A stretch of 64,000 bases of DNA. Origin: Nakazawaea peltata (Eukaryota; Ascomycota; Pichiomycetes; Alaninales; Pachysolenaceae). Below the pieces are notes generated by a model. That model searched no databases. It was given only the letters and a program-made list of their open reading frames with translations, and was not told the origin of the DNA. A program made the position numbers and the translations under genes. Positions 44,778 to 53,347 of this stretch are shown here, in pieces. Each line of letters begins with the position of its first letter. The first letter of the stretch is position 1. The DNA is taken from assembly GCA_001599355.1 (NCBI GenBank), contig BCGQ01000001.1, positions 1,677,135-1,741,134 on the forward strand, given 5' to 3'.

Positions 44778-46709
44778 ATGTTCAGACTCGTTGGTGCAAA
44801 CGCTGGTCAGGCGATCAAACGTTCGTCTTCCTCAAAACTCGTGAACGCAAATCATCGTTTCCTTCAATCTTCACTGTTTCCCAATATAGAACAGACTCTT
44901 CCCTTACAACAGGCCCAGACTCAGACTCAAACCCAATCACAGACCCAATCACAGTCACCTTTCCATGGAGATTTCAACTCATCCAAGTCTTTTTACGGGA
45001 ATAAATCGTTGAAATATGACAAGTCTAACCCCTCCAGAGGTAATTCCAGCCCCTCCAATCCCAAAAACAGAAAAAATTACTCCATTTCACGTGCCATCTC
45101 CCACGATAACCCCCATAGAGCCGAACTTCTCAAGTTTGACGAAATCACCAACAAAAACTACCATTATGATCTCGTTAAAGAGAGGGTAATTGCTCATGAA
45201 TACATGTCTTCTCAGTCTTTTTTACTGAACATTGAAAATGTCATGATTTTATACCGTCAATTATCCGATGTCGGTCAATTGGATGCCCAAAGAATGTCTT
45301 CTCTTGTGATGCTCTTAAGAAACGGTTTGAGATTCAACAGACTCGCAATGAAAGATTTAGAAAAGAAACCTGATTATGACGACTCCAAGTCCTTGAATGT
45401 CAAGATCTTCACCTTAATTTTAAGCTCTTTCCGTACCATAACTCAAGACATTTTAGATGGTAAAGTTCAAGTGAATTCCCATGGTTTTTCCTCCATTATT
45501 AATCTGTTTGTCGATATGAGATTGAATGACGAGGCTTTCAATATCTGGGAAGTAGCCAATACTGCTCGGAATTTGCCTTGGTTACGTGAAGTCTCCCATA
45601 ATGATCAAGTTTTAGGTAGTATATTCCCTATTTTGTCCAATTTTGTCAGTGCATACACTTTTGAAGAACTTGAGCAGTTATTTTTAACTGCAAAGACTCC
45701 AAACTGTCATCCTACCTTGATAATTGGCTTCATCAGAACCTGTTTATCTTACAACAAGAAAGACAGAGCTATTGAATTGTTTACCGAGTTGACTGAATCA
45801 TTCTACGGTGAGCAGAAGAAAGAGAAACAGCACTTCAAAAGGTACATCTCCTACTTGACCGACTCTCATTTGTCCTTCATTGGCTATTGTAAAGATGTCA
45901 ACACTGCCAAAGTATTCTTTGACAACGCTCGTCTCAATGCCATGCCTTATCCAACTCCATTGCTTTCCAATTATGTTAATCTTTACATGGAAAACACATG
46001 GGAACAAACTCAAGACATTTATCGAATCATTGAGATCTGGTGTCAAACATGGGAGAATTATGCCTCGAAGAACAACTTCTCCGGTGTTATCTCCTCGTCA
46101 GTCAATGGAAAGTTCCTCAATATCTTCTTCTCCAAATACCCAGAGTATGGTCCAGAGGGTTTCAAGTTACTCAAGTCTTTGATCACCCGATACTCTCAAA
46201 TCAAGCCTTTAGATGAACCTTTCTTGAATATTTTGTTAGTAAGATCGGCCAAGTGGGGAGATTCAGACGTAGTTGACAGTATCGATGCTGCTTATGGCAC
46301 ATTCGGAGTCAAGAAAAGTGTAGTTTCTTACCGGTGTTTATTGAAAGCGTATGGAAATGTCGATGTATCCACCGAGAAGATTTATACTGCGTTTGTGGGA
46401 TTATTACAAACAAAGGATTTGTCTAATGAGAAGTTCCTCTCCAATGCCGATTGGCTCAGTTTGAAAGATGCCACCATCAATGCCGAGAAATATGAGTCGT
46501 TTGGTAACAAAAATGAACGTGCTCTTTTGTATTTCAAATGTTTGAAGATGTATGGATCATATTTGAGAAATATGTTATACTATAAGAGATGTTTACTGAA
46601 GGATGGAGAGACTAGAGATGGAATTTTCAGGGAATTAGTAGGAGGAGTTGATGGGATGGTTATTGATTTGCCTCGGTATGAGTTTAAGTATATGAAGAGG
46701 AATTTTTGA
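44778..46709 (+). CDS. RMD9: Mitochondrial mRNA-processing PPR-like protein Rmd9
   Basis: A 643-residue protein matching yeast Rmd9 in length (646) and layout. The N-terminal presequence is rich in Arg/Ser/Ala with few acids. A Gln/Thr repeat (about residues 50-66) and a basic Ser/Asn-rich segment precede the helical body from about 110, including RAELLKFDEITNKNYHYDLVK, helical-hairpin repeats such as GFSSIINLFVDMRLNDEAFNIWEVA (about 236-260) and HPTLIIGFIRTCLSYNKKDRAIELF (about 312-336). Rmd9 is a pentatricopeptide-type RNA-binding protein of the mitochondrial inner membrane that binds the dodecamer at mRNA 3' ends and stabilises mitochondrial transcripts. The QTQTQTQSQTQSQ tract is encoded by a short DNA repeat. 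Confidence 0.88.
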   Translation: MFRLVGANAGQAIKRSSSSKLVNANHRFLQSSLFPNIEQTLPLQQAQTQTQTQSQTQSQSPFHGDFNSSKSFYGNKSLKYDKSNPSRGNSSPSNPKNRKNYSISRAISHDNPHRAELLKFDEITNKNYHYDLVKERVIAHEYMSSQSFLLNIENVMILYRQLSDVGQLDAQRMSSLVMLLRNGLRFNRLAMKDLEKKPDYDDSKSLNVKIFTLILSSFRTITQDILDGKVQVNSHGFSSIINLFVDMRLNDEAFNIWEVANTARNLPWLREVSHNDQVLGSIFPILSNFVSAYTFEELEQLFLTAKTPNCHPTLIIGFIRTCLSYNKKDRAIELFTELTESFYGEQKKEKQHFKRYISYLTDSHLSFIGYCKDVNTAKVFFDNARLNAMPYPTPLLSNYVNLYMENTWEQTQDIYRIIEIWCQTWENYASKNNFSGVISSSVNGKFLNIFFSKYPEYGPEGFKLLKSLITRYSQIKPLDEPFLNILLVRSAKWGDSDVVDSIDAAYGTFGVKKSVVSYRCLLKAYGNVDVSTEKIYTAFVGLLQTKDLSNEKFLSNADWLSLKDATINAEKYESFGNKNERALLYFKCLKMYGSYLRNMLYYKRCLLKDGETRDGIFRELVGGVDGMVIDLPRYEFKYMKRNF

Positions 46710-47223
46710 ACATATCACACACCTCATCACCCCCTCATCACCCCCATATTACCACACCACAATCATCCACCTCCACCCAGCCCACATGGCTAGTCTATAG
46801 AGAACAGACCCGAAGTCCAATGAAGCAGAAACAACACAGACGTGGATAAACGAAATGATATGAGCAATATGAAAGAACGAAAATTAGTATATAAAGTTAT
46901 GATAATATTAGATGATATGGAATTAATAGATTATTAGAATGATGAGTTATAGTAGAGAGTAGGGCAGTAGGAAGAGGGGATCAACAGATATGCTGACTGC
47001 TTTGGCTATTGATTATGGTGTACTATTTAAAGAAGATGCTTGCCTAATTGAGTCTACTCTTCAGAGACACCCCTCGTAGAGACACCCCTCGTAGAGACAA
47101 CTTGTAGAGACATCCCTCGTAGAGACAACTCCAGAGAGACAAACTCCATGGAGATCCATCCCTGTACAGAAACATCAAACCTACACCATCCATACATGTC
47201 AATGCTATTCTTACTCTATACTA
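46710..47223. other. RMD9-SLD3 convergent intergenic region
   Basis: 514 bp between two 3' ends, with a 15-bp AGAGACACCCCTCGT repeat (47062-47143) and AT-rich flanks. No gene was seen. Confidence 0.55.
47062..47143 (+). repeat. 15-bp tandem repeat AGAGACACCCCTCGT
   Basis: About five units, the first two near perfect, later ones shortened to AGAGACAACT. Confidence 0.85.
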
Positions 47224-49404
47224 TTACACATTATCATCATTAAAAAGTGCCCTAGGCCTCATCACCGGCGACCCAACAATATATGAAACTGGATCTCCAG
47301 GTCTAGGAGACGAATTAACCTTCCCCTTACTCCTCTTTCCAACTTTCAATTCCCTTTGTTGCTTCTTACTCGACGATTTGACTACAGGAGTACGAAATGG
47401 AGACGAAACAATCTCATTCTCCATCGTTATCCCGTTTGTAGTCGGAGGAGACAACGCTACTACAGCTGGAGACTCAATAATATCGTCCAGATCACCCCCA
47501 ATTCTCGTCTGGTTAAATCTAAATGACAACGGAGACGACGAGATATGTTGGGGGGCTATTCTATTTCCAACAGGTTTACTATTAGGAGTCTCTGCCACTT
47601 CAAAAAGTCGGCTTTGAAGATTTGATCCTTGAAGAGTCTCGTCAAGTCCTGAAGTCTTTTGCTTCTTAACAGGAGTCTCTCCAATCTCACAAATGCTTGT
47701 ATTTTTAGGTAGTTCAGGTTTCGAAGGAAGAGTATTGGTCGAAGTTGTACCGAAAATACCTTTAGAAGGTTTGTTAGAAAGTTTAGAAGTACGATGTTTA
47801 CTGGAGTTTATTGAAAACTCACCAACAGTTCCACCAATACCTGCTCCACTACCCAATGGTTTAGCCGAAAAATCGATAGTTCGTTTCTCCAAATTCTTTG
47901 TAGACAGAGTCATCGATGATGACCTTTTCAACGACGGTTTCTCTACCAAGAACCCATTGAGAGAGCTCTTAGTCTTGGGTAAGCCAATTTTAGACACCGG
48001 AATAGGATTCTCATTCATCGTAAAACCAGGCTGAAGTTGAGGTAAAGTCGAACTACTCTTGGATCTCCCCAGAACTTTATTAGGTCTCCGACGAACACTC
48101 ACTCCTTTCACCGTCTTAATAAGCTCTTTACATAACTCTGGACTCTTCTTATAGTAATATGGAATGATAATGTTGGATAAAAAGTCCACTACATCGTTCT
48201 GTTTCTTCGTAGTTTCGCCGGGAGTTTGCATTTCTCCCCTTACGATCGAGTCGAACACAATCAACATATCCAAATATTTACGAACTCCAGCTTTACACAG
48301 GTCAATTGGAGATACAGACGAACTCAGCTGCTCAATTTCAGCATCCTGAGAGATCACCGTCCCTATCAAGGTCGGCACTAAAGTGGAGATCTTCTTTCTA
48401 TTCTTTTTTCTAACTAAAGAGGGTCTTTTCTTCTTAGGACCAGCCTTTTGAACAACCAGTACATCCTCCAGCCTCTCATTCTTCTCTAATATCAATACAA
48501 GCTCCATCAACACTATTATCTGTAACTTTATCTCTCTTCTTTTCAACCTCTCTTTAAAATGGTTCCACTGAGTTTCAATACTCGTTGGGAGCTCTGTCGA
48601 TGCATATTTACTTCTGAAATCCAGTTCGATTTCACTACAATTACATACTTTACTATTATCACTAAAGAATTCCCGACCTTCCGTAGCATATTTATCGTTG
48701 AATTGATCAATATCGAGCCTCAAAAACGACAAACAACTCTCAAATCCTGTTTGGTTCCCTTCACAAAGCACCCTCAATCTGGCGAACGCCGACTTCACAA
48801 AGAACATCAAGTCAGCATGACTATAAAGTGATCCATAGTACTTTTCCAGGATATACAGTCGTGGATCCTTACCGGTGTCCTTCCTAAATGGAGACACTTG
48901 TAATGGAGAGTCATTGGACAGTTTTTGCAGAGGTGGAAGCATGCTGAAACCCGACAAATCTAGACCGGTGTTCTCCTCTAAGGAATCCGGCAGCACTTCT
49001 ATCACACCAGGGACCATCTCTTCTATTGGAGACTCTTTCAATTCCTTCAAAGACCTCAATTTCACCTCTTTATTCAACCTGTAAAGCCCATAGATCTGCT
49101 CAGAGTACTTGAAAAGTACACCCAAACGGTACCCGGAGCTGCCGGATTTCTGGATTTTCACATAATAACTGGTCATACGCCACTCCAGAGCACGATGGGG
49201 GTCCAAATGAATCATACTGATATTGGAAATGTTGCCTTGAGTCTGGAATTTGGGGAGTAAGTCGGCCTCGATGTGGCTAAGCCGGCGGATGGGCGACACT
49301 TCCAACGCCACAAGTTTGGACCGGTGGAGGCGTGGCACCACTTTCAAAGGGCTAGGTAGCACTAACACCTCGTTGGAGACATTATTAGCGTGAGAACTGT
49401 CCAT
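47224..49404 (-). CDS. SLD3: DNA replication initiation factor Sld3
   Basis: A 726-residue protein with the start set at ATG 49402-49404 (MDSSHANNV). It carries the Sld3/Treslin domain (about residues 200-460). The blocks FKERLKRREIKLQIIVLMELVLI (about 282-304), then IDLCKAGVRKYLDMLIVFDSIV (about 366-387) and FLSNIIIPYYYKKSPELCKELIKTVKG (about 405-431) are the Cdc45-binding part. The C-terminal third is disordered, Ser/Pro-rich and full of S/T-P sites, where CDK phosphorylation creates the Dpb11-binding sites in S. cerevisiae. Sld3 loads Cdc45 on Mcm2-7 under DDK control, limiting origin firing. S. cerevisiae Sld3 is 668 residues. GACGCGCC upstream (49480-49487) would suit S-phase control. 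Confidence 0.88.
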   Translation of the reverse strand: MDSSHANNVSNEVLVLPSPLKVVPRLHRSKLVALEVSPIRRLSHIEADLLPKFQTQGNISNISMIHLDPHRALEWRMTSYYVKIQKSGSSGYRLGVLFKYSEQIYGLYRLNKEVKLRSLKELKESPIEEMVPGVIEVLPDSLEENTGLDLSGFSMLPPLQKLSNDSPLQVSPFRKDTGKDPRLYILEKYYGSLYSHADLMFFVKSAFARLRVLCEGNQTGFESCLSFLRLDIDQFNDKYATEGREFFSDNSKVCNCSEIELDFRSKYASTELPTSIETQWNHFKERLKRREIKLQIIVLMELVLILEKNERLEDVLVVQKAGPKKKRPSLVRKKNRKKISTLVPTLIGTVISQDAEIEQLSSSVSPIDLCKAGVRKYLDMLIVFDSIVRGEMQTPGETTKKQNDVVDFLSNIIIPYYYKKSPELCKELIKTVKGVSVRRRPNKVLGRSKSSSTLPQLQPGFTMNENPIPVSKIGLPKTKSSLNGFLVEKPSLKRSSSMTLSTKNLEKRTIDFSAKPLGSGAGIGGTVGEFSINSSKHRTSKLSNKPSKGIFGTTSTNTLPSKPELPKNTSICEIGETPVKKQKTSGLDETLQGSNLQSRLFEVAETPNSKPVGNRIAPQHISSSPLSFRFNQTRIGGDLDDIIESPAVVALSPPTTNGITMENEIVSSPFRTPVVKSSSKKQQRELKVGKRSKGKVNSSPRPGDPVSYIVGSPVMRPRALFNDDNV

Positions 49405-49416
49405 TTTGAGGTGCAC

Positions 49417-49956
49417 ACCTTGCTCTTGATTCGACTGTTTAGCTTTGAATTCTCGATTTGAGATGGATTTTTTTTAGGTGACGCGCCTCGCGCCTCGATG
49501 AGGTTACCGTTTTGGGAAAGATGGGCTAGTCAAAGTGGGGTAGCACTGTTTGAGGGACGGGTGGATGGTGGCGTTAGCAGTGAGCGAGAACGTTAAGATC
49601 AGATTTGACGTGCTTAAGGGATCGGATTTGAAAGAGAAGAATTTCAATTAGATTTTTTCAATTTTCAAGGTAAAGGGGTAAAGGGGGTAAGGGGCAGGGG
49701 GTAAGGGGCAGGGGGTAAGGGGCAGGGGGTAGGGGTGGATATATAAAAGGGGTAATGATTACACCAGAAGTATGTAATTACGAAATTGGAATCATCTCAA
49801 CTTCCATCTCCATTCAAGGTATACACTACGTAGACCACCTTGAACACCTGACCACCTGACCACCCATGGCCCACCTCGTTTCTCTACACTATCTACATAC
49901 CCCCAAATTTAAATTACATCATCTACTATAAACATTTTTATTTCTCATGCATTGAT
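49417..49956. promoter_or_regulatory. SLD3 promoter and PTA1 3' flank
   Basis: 540 bp. It has GACGCGCC and CTCGCGCC close to SLD3 (49480-49494), a G-rich 14-bp repeat with quadruplex potential (49675-49738), and C-rich CCACCTGACCACC units (about 49836-49866). Confidence 0.5.
49675..49738 (+). repeat. G-rich 14-bp tandem repeat, quadruplex-prone
   Basis: Units of GGGGCAGGGGGTAA repeat about three times within a tract of at least eight G4-G5 runs separated by 1-3 bases on the plus strand. The pattern fits a stable G-quadruplex. Confidence 0.85.
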
Positions 49957-52113
49957 TTAATTTTCTGTACCTATAACATAATCAGGATCCAACTTTTTCA
50001 ATAAAGAAATCACCTCCTTATCGAAATCCTCACTACCATTCTCCTTAGCCTTAGAATCCTCATAAAGTGACTTCAACAATTCCACCGAAGCGTTCTTCAA
50101 TGGTGGCCTGTAAATAGCAAGGAACTGCAATGATTGGAATCCAAGTTTGAATCTCATCGGATCCAAACATAACGACCGGATCTTGAAGACCAAATCTTGG
50201 TTCAAGAATGGAAGATCAGAGATCAACCGGATGAAAAGTTTACGATCAGCCAGTTCCATGAATAAAATAACAGTCTCCAACACCTTCTCGGCCCACTTCA
50301 AATACACCTTCGTATTAGCAACCTCCTCCTCAGTGATCTCCCCAGCCTTGAACTTGGCCTCATTTTGAACCGTCTCACTATACCACTCTTCATTAAGCCA
50401 CTCGATGCAAGCTCCAATCCTGTTTCTGATATCATCACTGAAATACTTGAAGATTTCTTCGCGAATAATCTCGCTCAATTGCGACTCGTCATCACTAGGC
50501 AACCCTCTAGAGGCCAACCTTGTCAATACGACAACCCAAGACTCCTTATTCCAACTAGGAATAGCCACTTTGGTCAAGTCAGATTGATTTGATTCCAAGG
50601 TATCTGAGAGATTCGGCCCGGTACTGATGTTCTTCTCGGCCAACTTCAAGAAATTACCAACTATTCTCTTCACATGCTTCCTCTTCTCTTCAATACTCAT
50701 AGGCTCTGGGATCGGCAAGTCGTAAGTTACTCCTTCCAAACCTTCCAACTCATCACCACCCATTTCTTCATCATCACCTTCACCTTTTACTGCTTCCACT
50801 TTCATACTCCCTACCATAGGACGAGAAAGAATCTCCTTGTATCTATCGGAGATGATCCCAAGTCCACTGACCAACTTTGCTCTGTCTGCTTTCTTCAATG
50901 CTATAACCACCATATTGGTCAATATATCTTGAGGAATACTCGACAAGTCGACCTCGTTGATCGGGTCCCTCGGATTGATCAAAGAAAACAACGAGCTGTA
51001 CCTCAAATCACCAGCAACCGGAGACGAATTATAGAAGATATCGGTACTCTCCAAGATACGAGACTCAGTTTTACGTTTCTTAGCAGCTGGTTCATCATCC
51101 TCTTCATCATTCAAAATACCTCTCTTCTTCAGCAGATCGTTCCTCATCATCACATAACTGTACTTACGACTCATCTTTTGCTGCAAATTCGAGTCCTTCA
51201 CCAACTTCTTATTGATCATGAACCCAATCAAGATCTTATTGAAACGATCATTGAACCTCTCAATCAACTTGATCTTAGCAGAGTCGGTCTCGAATTTCGA
51301 ATGCTTCTTCATCGATGATTCATAATTCATCACAAGAGTAGTCAATTTGTTATAGATATGGTTGGGTCTCTTCTTGAAAAGCTTGACAATGACAAGCTCG
51401 ACGGCCGAGAAAAGAGGCGAGATAACAAGAGCTTCATCATTTAAGAAATTGAATAACATGTCCAACAATGCTTGTCCTTCGGCCTCAAGACTTTTATTCA
51501 ATACAGAATGGTTGGGAGGCACCATAGAAATCGATACCTCCTCCAGAGCTCCTCTGGAGGCAGCCAGACGTCGCAGTCTCGGATCTTTAGGAGGTGTAGG
51601 TAACTGAATCTCAGCAATCTTCGCTACGAAATGGATAAGTTCCAATTTACAACTGATAGAACGCATCAGATCGGTCTGCTTATTCAACGGCACCAATGGA
51701 GCCGAGGTCTGGAAATTCCTCAATACTACCTGCTTGATCTCCGACATCTTCAGCCAACTGGCGGATGCCTCCAATTCCCCGGACACTCCCGTCTCCAACA
51801 CATTCAAAAACACCAACTCGTAAATTAACACCAATAAATGGAGGGTCTTCTTCATCACTAACACATCTTTTACTTTCAATAACAGAAGAATAGGATCCAA
51901 CAACTGGACAGATGTCTCTTTGAGAAGTGTCTTTGGAAGATTGGCCCCATTCACAGAGTACGCTTCCACCAAGAAACTAAGACACCATTTCTGTAACAGA
52001 AGGTCATTATTATATACAATAGGTAAAACAGTCTTCAAGACGTCTGGGAAAAGCTGGCTATTTTCCAAAGCCATAGCCTTGGCCTTGTTCAAACTCTCGA
52101 TAGCCTCAGCCAT
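49957..52113 (-). CDS. PTA1: Pre-mRNA 3'-end processing scaffold Pta1 (symplekin)
   Basis: A 718-residue symplekin orthologue, a scaffold of the cleavage and polyadenylation factor that also binds Ssu72. The N-terminal ARM/HEAT domain (about residues 1-290) starts LNKAKAMALENSQLFPDVLKTVLPIVY and includes KWCLSFLVEAY, VMKKTLHLLVLIYELVF, DPRLRRLAASR (about 178-188) and FNFLNDEALVISPLFSAVELVIVKLFKKRP (about 225-254). DLSSIPQDILTNMVVIALKKADRAKL (about 385-410) and a helical C-terminal domain containing KVYLKWAEKVLETVILFMELADRKLFIRLISDLPFLNQD match the symplekin C-terminal fold. S. cerevisiae Pta1 is 785 residues. A short promoter with ATCGTGCA (52282-52289) separates it from TFS1. Confidence 0.9.
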   Translation of the reverse strand: MAEAIESLNKAKAMALENSQLFPDVLKTVLPIVYNNDLLLQKWCLSFLVEAYSVNGANLPKTLLKETSVQLLDPILLLLKVKDVLVMKKTLHLLVLIYELVFLNVLETGVSGELEASASWLKMSEIKQVVLRNFQTSAPLVPLNKQTDLMRSISCKLELIHFVAKIAEIQLPTPPKDPRLRRLAASRGALEEVSISMVPPNHSVLNKSLEAEGQALLDMLFNFLNDEALVISPLFSAVELVIVKLFKKRPNHIYNKLTTLVMNYESSMKKHSKFETDSAKIKLIERFNDRFNKILIGFMINKKLVKDSNLQQKMSRKYSYVMMRNDLLKKRGILNDEEDDEPAAKKRKTESRILESTDIFYNSSPVAGDLRYSSLFSLINPRDPINEVDLSSIPQDILTNMVVIALKKADRAKLVSGLGIISDRYKEILSRPMVGSMKVEAVKGEGDDEEMGGDELEGLEGVTYDLPIPEPMSIEEKRKHVKRIVGNFLKLAEKNISTGPNLSDTLESNQSDLTKVAIPSWNKESWVVVLTRLASRGLPSDDESQLSEIIREEIFKYFSDDIRNRIGACIEWLNEEWYSETVQNEAKFKAGEITEEEVANTKVYLKWAEKVLETVILFMELADRKLFIRLISDLPFLNQDLVFKIRSLCLDPMRFKLGFQSLQFLAIYRPPLKNASVELLKSLYEDSKAKENGSEDFDKEVISLLKKLDPDYVIGTEN

Positions 52114-52334
52114 ATTACCCTCAGACTAGATTTTACTCCACAATTACCGCTTGGTCAATTTCAACCTTCGACTGTCCTCCTCCCTCAAGTAAAATGCCCT
52201 TGGAGACTCAGAAGGAAAAAGATGAAAATGGGCGGAGAATTTGGCAGGGAGTTTTTTACAGGGGCTACACAGAATTAGCACATCGTGCACTACTAATATA
52301 TATAAAGGTTAAAGGTTAATGGTTAATGGTTAAT

Positions 52335-53063
52335 TTATTGGGTCTCGTTTTGGGCATAGAAGAAGTTAACAGCTATCAAGGACAATGAATACTTGTCGGA
52401 CCATTCCTTAACACCATTGGCCGGGATCCCGGTCCCCCAATTAGGACGATCTTTAGGCAGTTCAGGGGAAATATCACCTGATTGTTTGAGGAACATGAAG
52501 CAATATCTATGAGGACCGGTCTTTGGAGGTGGTCCAGGTCCTTGATATGGAATTAAAGTGACTCCCTTATCAAATTGTAACTCCGTAGTCAAACTATCAA
52601 CATTATCATTAAGAGTACTGGCTTGAACAGGATTCAATTTCAAATCCTTCACGATATAATGACAATATTCCGACCATTTCTTGTCAGTTTTGGAAGGAGC
52701 ATCCGGATCAGTCAAAACTAAAGTGAATTTATCCTCTTCAGTCACCTTAAACTCATCGGTATTCTCCACATTCAACGTAAATGCAACCTTAGGAAGCTCT
52801 TGTGTCTCATCAACCTTCAAAGTATTACCCAAAACAACATCCTTATCCTTCCCATACGAAATAATAAGCAATCCCTTAGGCTTGAAATCCTTGTCGGCAA
52901 TGACATCCGGGTTCAATTCATGCTTAACAAAGCTCTCCTTGATCGAATTGGTAATGGTCATCAAATTCATCCTGCTCTGTAGATTAATCACCCTTCTTTG
53001 GTATACTGGACTCAATATTCTGCAATTGTTCCTGAAACTTGATCCTAACAATCGCAAACTCAT
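52335..53063 (-). CDS. TFS1: PEBP-family carboxypeptidase Y inhibitor-like protein Tfs1
   Basis: A 242-residue phosphatidylethanolamine-binding protein. Signature blocks are FTLVLTDPDAPSKTDKKWSEYCHYIVKDLKL (about residues 112-142, with the DPDAPS ligand pocket), LIPYQGPGPPPKTGPHRYCFMFLKQ (about 173-197) and KDRPNWGTGIPANGVKEW. Tfs1 in S. cerevisiae inhibits carboxypeptidase Y and the RasGAP Ira2 and is 219 residues. The extra N-terminus (1-31, with several Arg and no acids: LLGSSFRNN, YQRRVINLQSR) resembles a mitochondrial presequence. The internal Met32 aligns with the usual family start, so an alternative shorter cytosolic form is possible. Confidence 0.92.
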   Translation of the reverse strand: MSLRLLGSSFRNNCRILSPVYQRRVINLQSRMNLMTITNSIKESFVKHELNPDVIADKDFKPKGLLIISYGKDKDVVLGNTLKVDETQELPKVAFTLNVENTDEFKVTEEDKFTLVLTDPDAPSKTDKKWSEYCHYIVKDLKLNPVQASTLNDNVDSLTTELQFDKGVTLIPYQGPGPPPKTGPHRYCFMFLKQSGDISPELPKDRPNWGTGIPANGVKEWSDKYSLSLIAVNFFYAQNETQ

Positions 53064-53142
53064 AGAGTACTATTTATAACCAGATAGCAAACTGATCTCA
53101 ATTCAATTGATTTAAATTACAGCAAGTCACCCCTAAAGTATT

Positions 53143-53207
53143 GCGGGGGCAGATAAGCCACGGGCAGATACGAGGGGCAGATACGGGGGGCAAGCAGAGG
53201 GCAGGCA
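53143..53207 (+). repeat. GGGGCAGATACG repeat before PRP5
   Basis: About five imperfect GGGGCAGATA(C/A)G units in the TFS1-PRP5 divergent promoter, followed by TGCACGACC at 53231-53239 and two TTGGTGTCACGATG units (53245-53281). Confidence 0.75.
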
Positions 53208-53347
53208 ATTCAAGATTTTCAGTATTTAGGTGCACGACCTTTCTTGGTGTCACGATGTTCCAAATTTCTTGGTGTCACGATGCTTTCAAATTTCTCATGT
53301 CTTTAAGGTGAACCATCTCTTCACGTCATCCCTCTACGACCCATACC

